Source: UBA5189 sp040389445 (lineage in GTDB: Bacteria; Chloroflexota; Limnocylindria; Limnocylindrales; CSP1-4). From it: a DNA stretch of 64,000 nucleotides. Of this stretch, positions 44,608-53,401 are shown piece after piece. A program made the position numbers and the translations under genes. The stretch covers positions 124,001-188,000 of the forward strand of contig JAZJZX010000004.1 of the NCBI GenBank assembly GCA_040389445.1, in the 5' to 3' direction. Under the pieces are notes generated by a model, which worked only from the letters and a program-made list of their open reading frames with translations, was not told where the DNA came from and ran no database searches. Position 1 is the first letter of the stretch, and each line of letters opens with the position of its first letter.

Positions 44608-45325
44608 GGCGACGATTGACCGCGAGGAGAACGATGCCCGCGCCGGCCAGCAGGAGCAGGATCACCGGCAGCGCGTCCGCAAGGCCGTTGCCGGAGCCCG
44701 AAGTGTTCGTGACGGGAGTTGCGGCGGGCGACGGCAGGTCGGAGGTCGCGGGGGACGAGCTGGCCCCGCCGGTCTGGCTGGGGGTCGCCGTGATCGTGGG
44801 CGCCGGGGTCAGTCCGGTCGGGGGCGTGGGTGGCGGCGTGGTGCCGGGCTCCAGGGTGGGTGTTGCCGGCGGCGGCAGGACCGTGATGGTGCCGGTCATC
44901 GTGTCCGGATGGATCTGGCAGTGGTAGGCGAACGTGCCGGGTGACTCGAACAGGTTGCCGTAGGCGTCGGTCGGGGACATCTCACCGCTGTCGAAGCTCC
45001 CGTCGTCCGCGGTGACGGTATGGATCCGGCCCGCCCGGTTGGTCCAGGTCACCGTCTCCCCGGCCGTGATCGTCACGTCGGCCGGCTGGAAGGCGAAGTC
45101 CACGATGTCGACGCTAGCGTCGGCGCCCCGCGCCAGCGGCGCGCGTGCCGCCAGGGTCAGGGCGAGCGCAAAGGAGAGCGTCAGGGCCAGGGGGAATGCC
45201 CGGCGGCGAGTGGATGCCAGGCCGGGCGTCACCGGCGGGCCGGGCGTCACCGGCGGGCCGGGCGTCACCGGCGCCCGCAGGCGACGGACGGACCCGGGCG
45301 TGGTCGCGGTTGAAGGCCTGCTCAC
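44594..45325 (-). CDS. Secreted cupredoxin (plastocyanin-like) with C-terminal membrane anchor
   Basis: 243 residues, GTG start. A PVTPGPP triple repeat precedes the signal segment (LALTLSFALALTLAARA). The type-1 copper domain spans about 70-155: VDFAFQPADVTITAGETVTW-type strands (IVDFAFQP, TVTWTNRAG), first His in RIHTVTADD, then YHCQIHPDTM with Cys, His and Met ligands. A Thr/Pro/Ser linker, one membrane span (ALPVILLLLAGAGIVLLAV) and RRRRSA follow. A surface electron carrier by family. Expressed alone; both gene ends carry tandem repeats. Confidence 0.85.
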   Translation of the reverse strand: MSRPSTATTPGSVRRLRAPVTPGPPVTPGPPVTPGLASTRRRAFPLALTLSFALALTLAARAPLARGADASVDIVDFAFQPADVTITAGETVTWTNRAGRIHTVTADDGSFDSGEMSPTDAYGNLFESPGTFAYHCQIHPDTMTGTITVLPPPATPTLEPGTTPPPTPPTGLTPAPTITATPSQTGGASSSPATSDLPSPAATPVTNTSGSGNGLADALPVILLLLAGAGIVLLAVNRRRRSA

Positions 45326-45660
45326 GCGATCATGGTACGGGACGCGCGCGGCGGCTCGCCATCGGCTGGACCCATGAGCCTGGCGGCGCGGCCCTGTGGT
45401 GTCCTATAACGGCCCGATACTATAACGGCGCTATACCTACCGAGGCAGCACCATCCTGACCGACGATTTCCCCGACCTGCTGCGGGTCCTCCAGCTCGAA
45501 CTCTGAGTCACCGCATCAGGCGACGACTCGTTGCCGCAGACCTCGACAACGCGCCATCTTGAGCACCGAATGGTCCTCGGCCGCCCCGGCCTGGTCGGCC
45601 GCCCCGGCCTGGTGCTGCCGGCCAGCCCGCGGCGGAGCCGCGGCGGAGCCGCGGCCGGAT
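45326..45660. other. Intergenic; possible tiny gene remnant and operator-like repeats
   Basis: 335 bases. ctataacggc occurs at 45403-45412 and 45420-45429. A plus-strand frame ending at 45506 reads RYTYRGSTILTDDFPDLLRV then LQLEL and a stop, which looks like the tail of a real protein, but nothing upstream continues it. From 45580 the strings ccgccccggcctggt and gcggagcc are repeated. Confidence 0.4.
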
Positions 45661-46284
45661 TCAGCCGCCCTGGACGTCCGCGACGGCATCGCTCACGGCG
45701 CTGCCCGGATCCGTCTCCGCGACGGCCGTCATCTGGGTGCGATTGACCAGCAGGAACTGGAAATGGCTGATTACCCGGCGATCCGCCAGCGAGCGGGCGG
45801 TGACCGAGGTCATGGGAACGAAACGGGGATCTGCCGCCTCCACGAAGTTCGCCGGCGTCATCTCGCGGTGCACGTGGATCAGGCCGGAGATGGCGTGGCC
45901 GGGGGTGAACACGACGTACCGGCGGGGTGCCCGCTCCAGGGTGGGCCGGTCCCCCGGCGTCGGGGCGATGGTGGCGGCGTCCTGGTTCGGGGCGGCGGCG
46001 AGCACGTGCTCGGCCTGGCCGATGAAGGTGATCTCGTCCTGGTTGACCATCAGCTCCGGCAGGATCAGGGAGGTGGGATCGCCGTTGCGGCGGAGGAGCG
46101 TTGCATCGTGCAGCCGGACGAACCCGCGGCTGTGATTGACCAGGTCGGACAGGCGATTGAAGCGGCCCAGCGCAATGGTGCCGCTCACGCGAAGGTGGGG
46201 ACCGACGAGTTCGATGGGCTCGGTCCGACCGCGGCCCACCCCGAACGAATCCGATGTCTCTCCGGGAAGGCCCCAGTCGCTCAT
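45661..46284 (-). CDS. Hypothetical cytosolic protein
   Basis: 207 residues from ATG 46284 (MSDWGLPGETSDSFGVGRGR). Beta-rich: IELVGPHLRVSGTIALGRFN, LVNHSRGFVRLHDATLLRRN, TFIGQAEHVLAAAP, RRYVVFTPGHAISGLIHVHR. No signal peptide or membrane span. I do not recognise a family with certainty. It lies just downstream of the two-component/DUF5666 operon (190-base gap containing ggccgcccggccccgcgggcg repeats) in the same direction. Confidence 0.65.
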   Translation of the reverse strand: MSDWGLPGETSDSFGVGRGRTEPIELVGPHLRVSGTIALGRFNRLSDLVNHSRGFVRLHDATLLRRNGDPTSLILPELMVNQDEITFIGQAEHVLAAAPNQDAATIAPTPGDRPTLERAPRRYVVFTPGHAISGLIHVHREMTPANFVEAADPRFVPMTSVTARSLADRRVISHFQFLLVNRTQMTAVAETDPGSAVSDAVADVQGG

Positions 46285-46474
46285 CCTGCCTCCGGTGTGG
46301 TCGCCCGCCGGCCCGACCGGCAGGCCGGGCGCTCGTTCCGATTGTAGCGAGCGCGGCCGCCAGGCCCTGCGGGCAAGGCCGCCCGGCCCCGCGGGCGCGG
46401 CGGTGCTCAGCCGTGAAGGTGTTCGGCCGAGGCCGCCCGGCCCCGCGGGCGCCCGCCGCCGGGTCGGTTTCCGG

Positions 46475-47446
46475 TCAGCCGCCGGTTGCCGGGGCCTTCG
46501 GTGGCTTTGCCTTGACCTCGAGCGCGTGCAGCGTGCCCGAGGCATCGATGGTTCCGGCCGCATCGACCCGCATCCCGACGGTGATTTCGGCCAGGGTGGG
46601 CGTCGTGTCGCCCGGGATCAGGTAGACGGTGGCTCCCGACAGCGCGACCGTCACCGTGGTGCCGTCCTTGCGCGTGAGGGTCAGGCTGGATCCGGATTTC
46701 GCGCTGACCTCGCCCTTGAGATGGGGGACCTTGACCTTGACCGCGCTTGCCGTGAAGGCGCCACCGCTGCCGACGGTGCCCTCGGCACCGATCTTGTCGC
46801 CGACGGCGAGGTCGGCCTTGGCGATATCCGCGTGCAGTCGACGGTAGATGGTGTCGCCGGTCAGGCCGATCGTCTTCGAGGTTCCGTCCTTGAGTTCGAT
46901 GGTCAGGCTCGAGGCGCCGATGGCGGTGATGGTGCCGCCGACGTGGGGGAGGACAACCTTGACGCCGCTGACGGTGAACGTGCCGTCGGCGTTGCGGGTC
47001 TGCTTGAGCTTGACCTCGTCGCCGACTTTCAAGGCCGAAACGGCGATCGCCACGTCGCTCTTCGTGAGCGTGACGGCCGAACCGATGGTCACCGATCCGG
47101 TCCACTCATCCTCGCCCTTGAGCGAGAGGGTTGAGCCGCTGATGGCGGCGATCGTGATGCGCCCGTGCCGCTCCGGCTTGGCCTTCTTCTCCTTGTCCGC
47201 TTTCTCCGGTGCCGCGGCCGAGGGTCCGGCGCCGGCGCCCAGGACGGTGCTGGAGGAAGCCGGGCCCATCAGGCCGGAGCCGAGGGCGAACGCCAGCAGC
47301 GCGACGGTCGCCACGACGACGAGCCAGGTGAGGACCCCGGCACTTCGGCGCAGGGCGGGCCGCGCGGTGAGGTGCGCGGTGGCCGGTTCGAGCGCGTTCG
47401 CGGGTTCGAGCGAGGCCGGCTCGAGCGGCGCGGATGGCTGGATCAT
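46475..47446 (-). CDS. Membrane-anchored protein with three DUF5666-like repeats
   Basis: 323 residues from ATG 47446. One membrane span at about 38-60 (VLTWLVVVATVALLAFALGS), then charged linker (APEKADKEKKAKPERHG). Three beta domains of DUF5666 type follow, each with a strand such as GTITAIGASSLTIELKDG and a closing VGDEVKLKQ / VGDKIGAEG / VGMRVDAAG. Function unknown. Forty bases downstream of the histidine kinase, so probably its co-expressed output or sensor partner (inference). Confidence 0.8.
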   Translation of the reverse strand: MIQPSAPLEPASLEPANALEPATAHLTARPALRRSAGVLTWLVVVATVALLAFALGSGLMGPASSSTVLGAGAGPSAAAPEKADKEKKAKPERHGRITIAAISGSTLSLKGEDEWTGSVTIGSAVTLTKSDVAIAVSALKVGDEVKLKQTRNADGTFTVSGVKVVLPHVGGTITAIGASSLTIELKDGTSKTIGLTGDTIYRRLHADIAKADLAVGDKIGAEGTVGSGGAFTASAVKVKVPHLKGEVSAKSGSSLTLTRKDGTTVTVALSGATVYLIPGDTTPTLAEITVGMRVDAAGTIDASGTLHALEVKAKPPKAPATGG

Positions 47447-47486
47447 GACAAACCTCGCTCGGTGTCCGATGCGGAACCTGACTGGA

Positions 47487-49235
47487 TCAGACAGTAGGCC
47501 CCGTGTCTGAAGGTCCGACCGTCGATTCCTGAAGGTTTGCTGAAGATGGGGGCACGGACGCACCGGAACCTGCGCTCGCCCGCGGCAGCCAGGCGCTGAA
47601 GATGGCACCGCCGCCCGGGCCGGGGCTGTCGGCGGTGACTCGCCCGCCGTGCGCCTCGACGATCGCACGAACGATGGCGAGGCCCAGGCCGGCACCGCCG
47701 GGCGTGGCCGGGCCTGCGTTCATCGCCGGCCCTGCGTTCGTGCCGGGCGCCGCGTCGGGCGTCGTGCCGGGCGCCGTGTCGGGCGTCGTGCCGGGCGCCG
47801 TGTCGGGCGCCGCGCGGCCGCCGTTCGTGTCGCGCGCCCGGGCGCCGTCGGCTCGATAGAAACGGTCGAAGACGCGAGTCAGCGCCTCGGCCGGGAGGCC
47901 GTCCCCGTCGTCACGGACCGTCACCCGGATGAACTCGCCATCGGGCGCGGCTGCGATGAGGATGGCCCCGCCCGGATCCGTATGGCGGGCCGCGTTCTCC
48001 ACGAGGTTCAGGAGGACCTGCTTGACCCGGTCCCGGTCGCCGGCAATCCGGACCTCCGCCGGGGCCTCGATGGAAACCCGGCGTTCCGCAAGCCCGGCGC
48101 CCAGCTCCTCGACCACCTCCCGGGCGACCTCGCCGGCCCCGAACTCCGTGCTGATCAGGGGCACCCGCTGGTCACCGTCCTCGAACTGGGAGAGGAGCAG
48201 CAGGTCCGCGGCCAGCCGCGCCAGCCGGTCGATTTCGCGGTGCATGGCCGCCAGGACCCGCTGGACGGCCGCGGGATCCCCTTCGTCGATGCCCAGCAGG
48301 AGCACCTCCACCATGCCCCGCAGTGCCGCGAGCGGGCTCCGGAGTTCGTGCGAGGCGTCGGCCACGAAGCGGCGCTGCGCGCTGACGCCGGCCTCCAGCT
48401 GGTCCACCATCCGGTCGAAGGCCACGGCCAGGCGGCCGGTCTCGGTCCGATCGTCATGCGCGCCCACCCGCAGCGCGCGGTCACCGGCCGCGATGCGGTC
48501 GGCCGTGCGCACGACGCGCTCGAGCGGTCGGAGCAGGACGCGCGTGATCGGCAGCCCAAGCCCGATGCCGAGCGCGACGGAGACCAGCAACCCGAGGAGC
48601 AGGAAGAGGCGCAGCTGGTCCAGCGTGGAATCGGCGGATTCCAGCGACGTGGCCACGGCCGCCGCCGCGACCACGGTCCCGGCCCCGTCACGCACCGGCT
48701 CGATGACGAGCAGGAGGCGGGGACGCCCGTCGGCATCGAGGCGGATGTTGGCGACAGCTACTACCATTGGGCCTTCATGGTCGGTGGTCGCGGCGGCCAG
48801 CTCGGACGAGGATGGGGTCGGCCAGGCGGGTCCATCGGGCAGGAGTTCGGACGCCGCGACGAGGCTGCCCGTCGCGTCCACCACGGCTACGTTGTGGTCC
48901 CGACCGGCGAGTGCCCGGACGAGATCCCGACCGAACTTCGCCAGGTCCTTCTCGGCGGGCTTGCCCGGCTTCGGGGCCGGCACGTCCTGGCTTGCCAGCC
49001 GCGTGACCTCCGCCGTGATGCGCCGAGTCGCATCGTCCACGACGAAGCGCTCCAGCTGGCCGTACAGGACGATCGACAGGGCGAGCACGATTGCGCCGAC
49101 GAGGGCCACATAGGTCGCCGTCAGGCGCCACCGAATGGACATGCCCCCGAGGGCGGCGGAGACGCGCGAGCGCCGCGCGCCCTGGATCGGCGCGCCCCGG
49201 ATCGGCGCGCCCCGGATCGGCGCGCGATCAGCCAC
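47487..49235 (-). CDS. Membrane sensor histidine kinase (HAMP-HisKA-HATPase)
   Basis: 582 residues from GTG 49235, which overlaps the regulator stop; ATG 49142 (MSIRWRLTATYVAL) would remove a repeated APIRGAPIRGAPIQGA head and is a good alternative. Two membrane spans flank an external sensor domain (about 60-200). HAMP follows (LERVVRTADRIAAGDRALRV), then DASHELRSPLAAL (phospho-His), NLVENAARHTDP (N box), DDGDGLP (G1) and GGAGLGLAIV (G2). Between G1 and G2 there is an unusual insert of Pro/Thr/Gly repeats (DTAPGTTPDTAPGTT...) encoded by tandem DNA repeats, in the ATP-lid region. Confidence 0.9.
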   Translation of the reverse strand: MADRAPIRGAPIRGAPIQGARRSRVSAALGGMSIRWRLTATYVALVGAIVLALSIVLYGQLERFVVDDATRRITAEVTRLASQDVPAPKPGKPAEKDLAKFGRDLVRALAGRDHNVAVVDATGSLVAASELLPDGPAWPTPSSSELAAATTDHEGPMVVAVANIRLDADGRPRLLLVIEPVRDGAGTVVAAAAVATSLESADSTLDQLRLFLLLGLLVSVALGIGLGLPITRVLLRPLERVVRTADRIAAGDRALRVGAHDDRTETGRLAVAFDRMVDQLEAGVSAQRRFVADASHELRSPLAALRGMVEVLLLGIDEGDPAAVQRVLAAMHREIDRLARLAADLLLLSQFEDGDQRVPLISTEFGAGEVAREVVEELGAGLAERRVSIEAPAEVRIAGDRDRVKQVLLNLVENAARHTDPGGAILIAAAPDGEFIRVTVRDDGDGLPAEALTRVFDRFYRADGARARDTNGGRAAPDTAPGTTPDTAPGTTPDAAPGTNAGPAMNAGPATPGGAGLGLAIVRAIVEAHGGRVTADSPGPGGGAIFSAWLPRASAGSGASVPPSSANLQESTVGPSDTGPTV

Positions 49236-49923
49236 GGAGGCTGTATCCGACGCCGCGAACCGCCGCGATCAGCGTCCGGTCCTGATCCCCGAGCTTCTCA
49301 CGGAGCGCGTGGATGTGGACCTCGATGACGTTGGCATCGCCTTCGTATTCGTATCCCCAGATGCGATTCATGATCGCCTCCCGCGTGAGCACCTGGCGAG
49401 GATGGCTCAGGAGCAGCTCCAGGAGCTCGAATTCCCGCGGCGTGAGGGCGATCGGGCGGCCATCGACGGCAACCTCGCGCGTCTCGCGGTCCAGGGTCAG
49501 CGGGCCCGCGCGCAGCCGCCGACCCAGGACGACGCCCCGCCGCCGGAGGATCGCCCGCACCCGCGCCAGCAGCTCCTTGAAGGTGAACGGCTTCGCGAGG
49601 TAATCGTCCGCGCCGGCCTCGAGGCCGTCGACGCGATCGTCGACATCCCCGCGCGCGGTCAGCATCAGGATTCCGACGTCGCCGGACGCCCGGAGGGATC
49701 GACACACGTCGAGGCCGTCGGTTCCCGGCAGCATCCGATCCAGGATGACCAGATCGGGGATCCACGAGCGGGCCAGCTCCATGGCCGCGCTCCCGTCGAC
49801 GGCCAGCCGGACCTCGAAGCCCTCGTACCCGAGGCCCAGCTCCAGGTACTCGCGCATCGTGAGCTCGTCATCGACGACGAGCACTCGTGGCCGGCGATCC
49901 TGGTCTGCGACGGGCGTGCCCAT
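49228..49923 (-). CDS. OmpR/PhoB-type response regulator, partner of the kinase at 47487
   Basis: 231 residues from ATG 49923. Complete receiver: VLVVDDELTMREYL (acidic pair), LVILDRMLPGTDG (phospho-Asp), LTARGD and YLAKPFTFKEL (Lys). Winged helix: LTPREFELLELLLSHPRQVL, NVIEVHIHALREKLG, AVRGVGYSLRG. Overlaps the kinase gene by eight bases. The gene upstream (49932) ends eight bases before it, so the three to four genes form an operon. Confidence 0.95.
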   Translation of the reverse strand: MGTPVADQDRRPRVLVVDDELTMREYLELGLGYEGFEVRLAVDGSAAMELARSWIPDLVILDRMLPGTDGLDVCRSLRASGDVGILMLTARGDVDDRVDGLEAGADDYLAKPFTFKELLARVRAILRRRGVVLGRRLRAGPLTLDRETREVAVDGRPIALTPREFELLELLLSHPRQVLTREAIMNRIWGYEYEGDANVIEVHIHALREKLGDQDRTLIAAVRGVGYSLRG

Positions 49924-49931
49924 CGACAACC

Positions 49932-50630
49932 TCAGCGCAGCGTGATGGTGTACACGATCTTGTCGATCCGGAGCGTTGCCTCGGTCCTGGTCTGCGACAG
50001 GATCGCCGTATCCGGGCCGGGGGCGTTGGTGAAATACCAGCAGCCGTCCGGCGAGGGCTCCTCGACCGCGTACTCGAAGGGTTCGGAGCCATCCGGTCCG
50101 TAGGTTTCCCAGAAGTCGCCGGATCCGCTGCCGCAGACGCGCGAGTCGATCCTCGCGATCTTGGCGCCGAACGGGATGGACCCGGGCGGGATATCCCAGG
50201 TGACGCCGAGGAACAGGCTCATGCTCCGGTCCGTGTGCAGGATGGCCGAATCGCCCTGCTTCTTGACGGTGCCGTTGGGCGGGATTTCCGCGGAGACGTA
50301 GTCACGGCCCTTCACGGTGATCGTGATCACGGTGCCGGGCGGGAGGGTCGGCCTGGGTGTTCCGGTTGGACCCGCGGTTGGCCCGGGCGTGCCGGACGGG
50401 CCGGGCGAGGTGGACCCTCCGCTCGCGCTGGGCGCGGGGCGGGGAGTCCGCGTGGGGCGGGCCGTGGGACGTTCCGTCGCGAACTCCGTGGGTGTCGCGA
50501 GCAGGTCGGCGCTCGGAGCCGCCGTCGGATCCAGCGACCCGCCGGTCACCGCCCGGAGGGCGAAGAATCCCAACAGCAGCACCGCGAGGGTCCCGCCGAA
50601 GGCGGCGGCGAGGAGGGCGACGGAGCGCAT
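49932..50630 (-). CDS. Membrane-anchored external protein, unrecognised
   Basis: 232 residues. N-terminal membrane segment (LLAAAFGGTLAVLLLGFFAL) followed by a Pro/Thr/Ser-rich linker (TARPTRTPRPAPSASGG...). The external domain of about 120 residues (TVITITVKGRDYVSAEIPPN, SLFLGVTWDIPPGSIPFGAK) contains a Cys pair (SRVCGSG, DGCWYFT). First gene of the operon with the response regulator and kinase; it may provide or sense an envelope signal (inference). Confidence 0.7.
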   Translation of the reverse strand: MRSVALLAAAFGGTLAVLLLGFFALRAVTGGSLDPTAAPSADLLATPTEFATERPTARPTRTPRPAPSASGGSTSPGPSGTPGPTAGPTGTPRPTLPPGTVITITVKGRDYVSAEIPPNGTVKKQGDSAILHTDRSMSLFLGVTWDIPPGSIPFGAKIARIDSRVCGSGSGDFWETYGPDGSEPFEYAVEEPSPDGCWYFTNAPGPDTAILSQTRTEATLRIDKIVYTITLR

Positions 50631-50730
50631 CAGTCAGGGATCGTAGCGCACGGTGCGGGTGAGGCGGTCCACGCGGAACGAGGATCCGGCGGCGCGATGA
50701 CGAAAACGTGCCGGGCAGCCATGTTGCGGC

Positions 50731-51159
50731 TCAGCGACCGAGCGCGGCGTCGAGCGCGGCCTCGGTTGCATCGACGGCTGCCATCACGTCGGGTTCCGGA
50801 GCGCGGATGCCGATGGCGTCGGACAGCGAGGTGATCCGCGCATCGAGGGCATCGGTGGCCGCCGGATTCAGGATCGCCAGCGAAGGCCGGGCGGCGTCGA
50901 AGGTTTGGCGGACCCGGTTCGCCGCGGCCACGGCTCCGCCGGCGTCGGCGCCGCCTTCGAGCAACTTGCGGTATTCGAGCCGAATGACATCCAGCGACGA
51001 GCGGATGGGTGCGATCTCCAATCGAACCGCATCCACGCCGTCGGCCAGGCTGGGGCTGGTCAGGCGGCCGCCGACGGCTCCGAGCACAAGCCCGGCGACG
51101 AAGGCAGCGATGGCCACGATGGCCACTTTCCGCCCCCGCTCAGCTCGATAGATCGCCAC
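50731..51159 (-). CDS. Small membrane-anchored helical protein, last gene of the FTR1 operon
   Basis: 142 residues. One N-terminal span (VAIVAIAAFVAGLVLGAVGG), then an all-helical external domain (VDAVRLEIAPIRSSLDVIRL, ALDARITSLSDAIGIRAP). The helical pattern recalls the EfeO/M-type four-helix domain, though without clear residue matches. Starts two bases after the hydantoinase-family stop, so it belongs to the same transcript. Confidence 0.7.
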   Translation of the reverse strand: MAIYRAERGRKVAIVAIAAFVAGLVLGAVGGRLTSPSLADGVDAVRLEIAPIRSSLDVIRLEYRKLLEGGADAGGAVAAANRVRQTFDAARPSLAILNPAATDALDARITSLSDAIGIRAPEPDVMAAVDATEAALDAALGR

Positions 51160-51161
51160 GG

Positions 51162-53399
51162 TTACCGTCCTCCCTCGCGTTCGATGGCGACGATAACGGA
51201 CGCCGAGCGATCCGCCGCTGACCCGGAGGTACTGGGTCGCACTTCCGCCTCCACGGCTCGCAGCACGCCGGCCAGGGTGCTCATGGGCGAACAGTCAACC
51301 ACGCGGCGCCCGCTGACCACCACGACCGGCGGGGCCACGCTGGCCGGCCCGACGTGGCGTTCGGCGCGGCGGATCTCCTCCAGCGCCGTGTTCGCGAAGT
51401 CCTCGCCGGATCCCACCAGGATCGCGTCCGCGACGCCGTGGTGGGCGACCGTGCCGCGTCGGTCGACGAGGGCCCACGGCCGTCCCGCGCCGGAGCCGCG
51501 GCCCCAGCCCCAGGAGCGTCCCGCGTCGGAGCCGCGGCCCCACGGCCGTCCCGCGCCGCGGCCCGGGCGTTGACCGGCCTCCGGGCCGGCAAAGGCAATG
51601 TAGTGCGCGGTTCGCCCGACTTCCGACAGCTCCTCCGGGGGCAGACCGAGCGTTGAGCCGGCGCGGGCGAGCAGCGTCGCCTCGTCCACCGGATCCGCGG
51701 GCGGCGGACCGCCGGCCTCCAGCGGGAGGGAGCCCGTCGTGATGGCGCGCAGGAGCCGCCGCGCGGCGTCGAATTCGGTGGTCGTCTCCAGGCTGGCCGG
51801 CGCGGCTCCGGCCGCCATGGCGGCCGCTTCCGACGCATCGATCGCCTCGCGGATGGTGGATTCGTCGGCCGCGGCGGCGCTCCGCTCCTCGACCGCCTGG
51901 ATGAGGCTGGTGGCCGCCCCGATGGAGCTCAGGATCTCGGCGTGGCGGGCGAGTTCGCCCCGTACCCCGAGCGAGGCGGCCAGGGACGGAACCAGGGCGC
52001 CGGCGCCCCCGCCGACGCCCACGATGGCGAGACTCCGGACGTCCGTGCCCGCGGCGCTCGCCGCGGCCCGCAGGGTCCGCTCCAGCTCCGCCGCGGCGAC
52101 CTGCAGCATGGAGTTCGCGAGTTCCCGGGGGTCGACACCGAGGAGGCGTCCCGCGGCCGCGAACGCGAGCTCGGCGGATTCCCGGCCGCCCGGCGCCGCG
52201 GCGTAGCTGTCCGGCGTCACGACACCGGTCGCGTTCGCCGCGCACGTCACGGTCAGGGCGAACCGGCCGCCGTCGGCGTCCACGACGAGGTGGTCGACCG
52301 AATCGCCCGCCCGGGGGGCCACGAGCGCGGCGCGGGCACCGGCCAGCATCGCGGGCTCGGCGAAGGCGGCATACGGGAGGCCCGCGATATGCGCACTCCG
52401 CGGTCCGACCGCGATGACCCGGCGGCCCTTGATCCGCGCCAGGCTGCCGCCCGCCACACCGGCCACCCAGACATCCAGGGACCGGAGGCAAGTGGCATAG
52501 GCGCCGACCCGGACATAGGCGAGGCGCGGTCGGCGCCCGCGAACGATCGCGATGTTGGTCGAGGTGCCCCCGACCTCCAGCATCAGCCCGTCGCCGAGGT
52601 CGAGGTGGTGGAGGGCTCCCGAGACGGACGCCGCGGGGCCCGAGAACAGGGATCGGAGGGGGAGCGCGGCGAACCCGGCGAGGTCCGTTGCTCCGCCGTC
52701 GCCGCGGAGGATCACCAGTGGGGCGTGCACGCCGGCGGCGGCCAGCCCCTCCGCAACGACCGCGGCCGTCGCCTGGGCGCGGGGCAGGATCGCGGCGTTC
52801 ACCAGCGCCGACACGGTCCGCAGCTCCAGGCCCAGGACGCCGGTCAGCTGGTGGCCGGCGCAGGCCGGCAGGCCGCGCTCGGCCGCGGCGGCCAGGATCG
52901 CGATCTCGCCGGCCGGGTCGTCCACCGCAAAGGCCTCGCTCACGGCGATCGAGCGAGCCCCCTCCGCGACGAGCTCGTCGATCACGGTGCCCGCGTGGGC
53001 GGCGTCCAGGCCCCTGGTGGCATCGACGAACCGATAGCGCGGCTCAAGGACGCGGCCGGGAGCGAGCGCCAGGCGGCCGATGTCCGTTCGACGCTTCGCC
53101 GGGCCCAGGTCCGGCGCTCGCCCGATGCCCACCAGGCCCACGACCGGCAGATCTCCCTCCAGCAGGGCGTTCACCGCGAGCGAGGTGGAATGGCCGACCA
53201 TCACGATGGGGCCCACACCCGCCCGGTCCACGGCGGCACTCGCCGCAGCCAGGACGGCCACCACACCGGATGCGATGCCGTCCGGAGCGTCGTGCGAGGT
53301 CGGCACCACGGCCCGGGCGACGACCTCGCCGGTCGTCACGTCCACGGCCGCGGCCTTGGTGAAGGTTCCGCCGACGTCGATCCCGAGCCGGACCGGCAT
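51162..53399 (-). CDS. Hydantoinase/oxoprolinase family protein (HyuA-like)
   Basis: 745 residues from ATG 53399 (MPVRLGIDVGGTFTKAAAVD). Phosphate-binding motif GIDVGGTFTK, HSTSLAVNALLEG, LRGDGGATDLAGF, FSGPAASVSGALHHL and LEVGGTSTNIAIVRG place it in the actin-fold hydantoinase A/oxoprolinase family, which uses ATP to open a cyclic amide. A Gly/Arg/Trp repeat (GRPWGRGSDAGRSWGWGRG) interrupts the last quarter, again from DNA repeats. No HyuB partner is adjacent. It is translated within a transporter operon, two bases after the FTR1 stop and two before the next gene. An unusual context for the family. Confidence 0.85.
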   Translation of the reverse strand: MPVRLGIDVGGTFTKAAAVDVTTGEVVARAVVPTSHDAPDGIASGVVAVLAAASAAVDRAGVGPIVMVGHSTSLAVNALLEGDLPVVGLVGIGRAPDLGPAKRRTDIGRLALAPGRVLEPRYRFVDATRGLDAAHAGTVIDELVAEGARSIAVSEAFAVDDPAGEIAILAAAAERGLPACAGHQLTGVLGLELRTVSALVNAAILPRAQATAAVVAEGLAAAGVHAPLVILRGDGGATDLAGFAALPLRSLFSGPAASVSGALHHLDLGDGLMLEVGGTSTNIAIVRGRRPRLAYVRVGAYATCLRSLDVWVAGVAGGSLARIKGRRVIAVGPRSAHIAGLPYAAFAEPAMLAGARAALVAPRAGDSVDHLVVDADGGRFALTVTCAANATGVVTPDSYAAAPGGRESAELAFAAAGRLLGVDPRELANSMLQVAAAELERTLRAAASAAGTDVRSLAIVGVGGGAGALVPSLAASLGVRGELARHAEILSSIGAATSLIQAVEERSAAAADESTIREAIDASEAAAMAAGAAPASLETTTEFDAARRLLRAITTGSLPLEAGGPPPADPVDEATLLARAGSTLGLPPEELSEVGRTAHYIAFAGPEAGQRPGRGAGRPWGRGSDAGRSWGWGRGSGAGRPWALVDRRGTVAHHGVADAILVGSGEDFANTALEEIRRAERHVGPASVAPPVVVVSGRRVVDCSPMSTLAGVLRAVEAEVRPSTSGSAADRSASVIVAIEREGGR

Positions 53400-53401
53400 C
53401 G

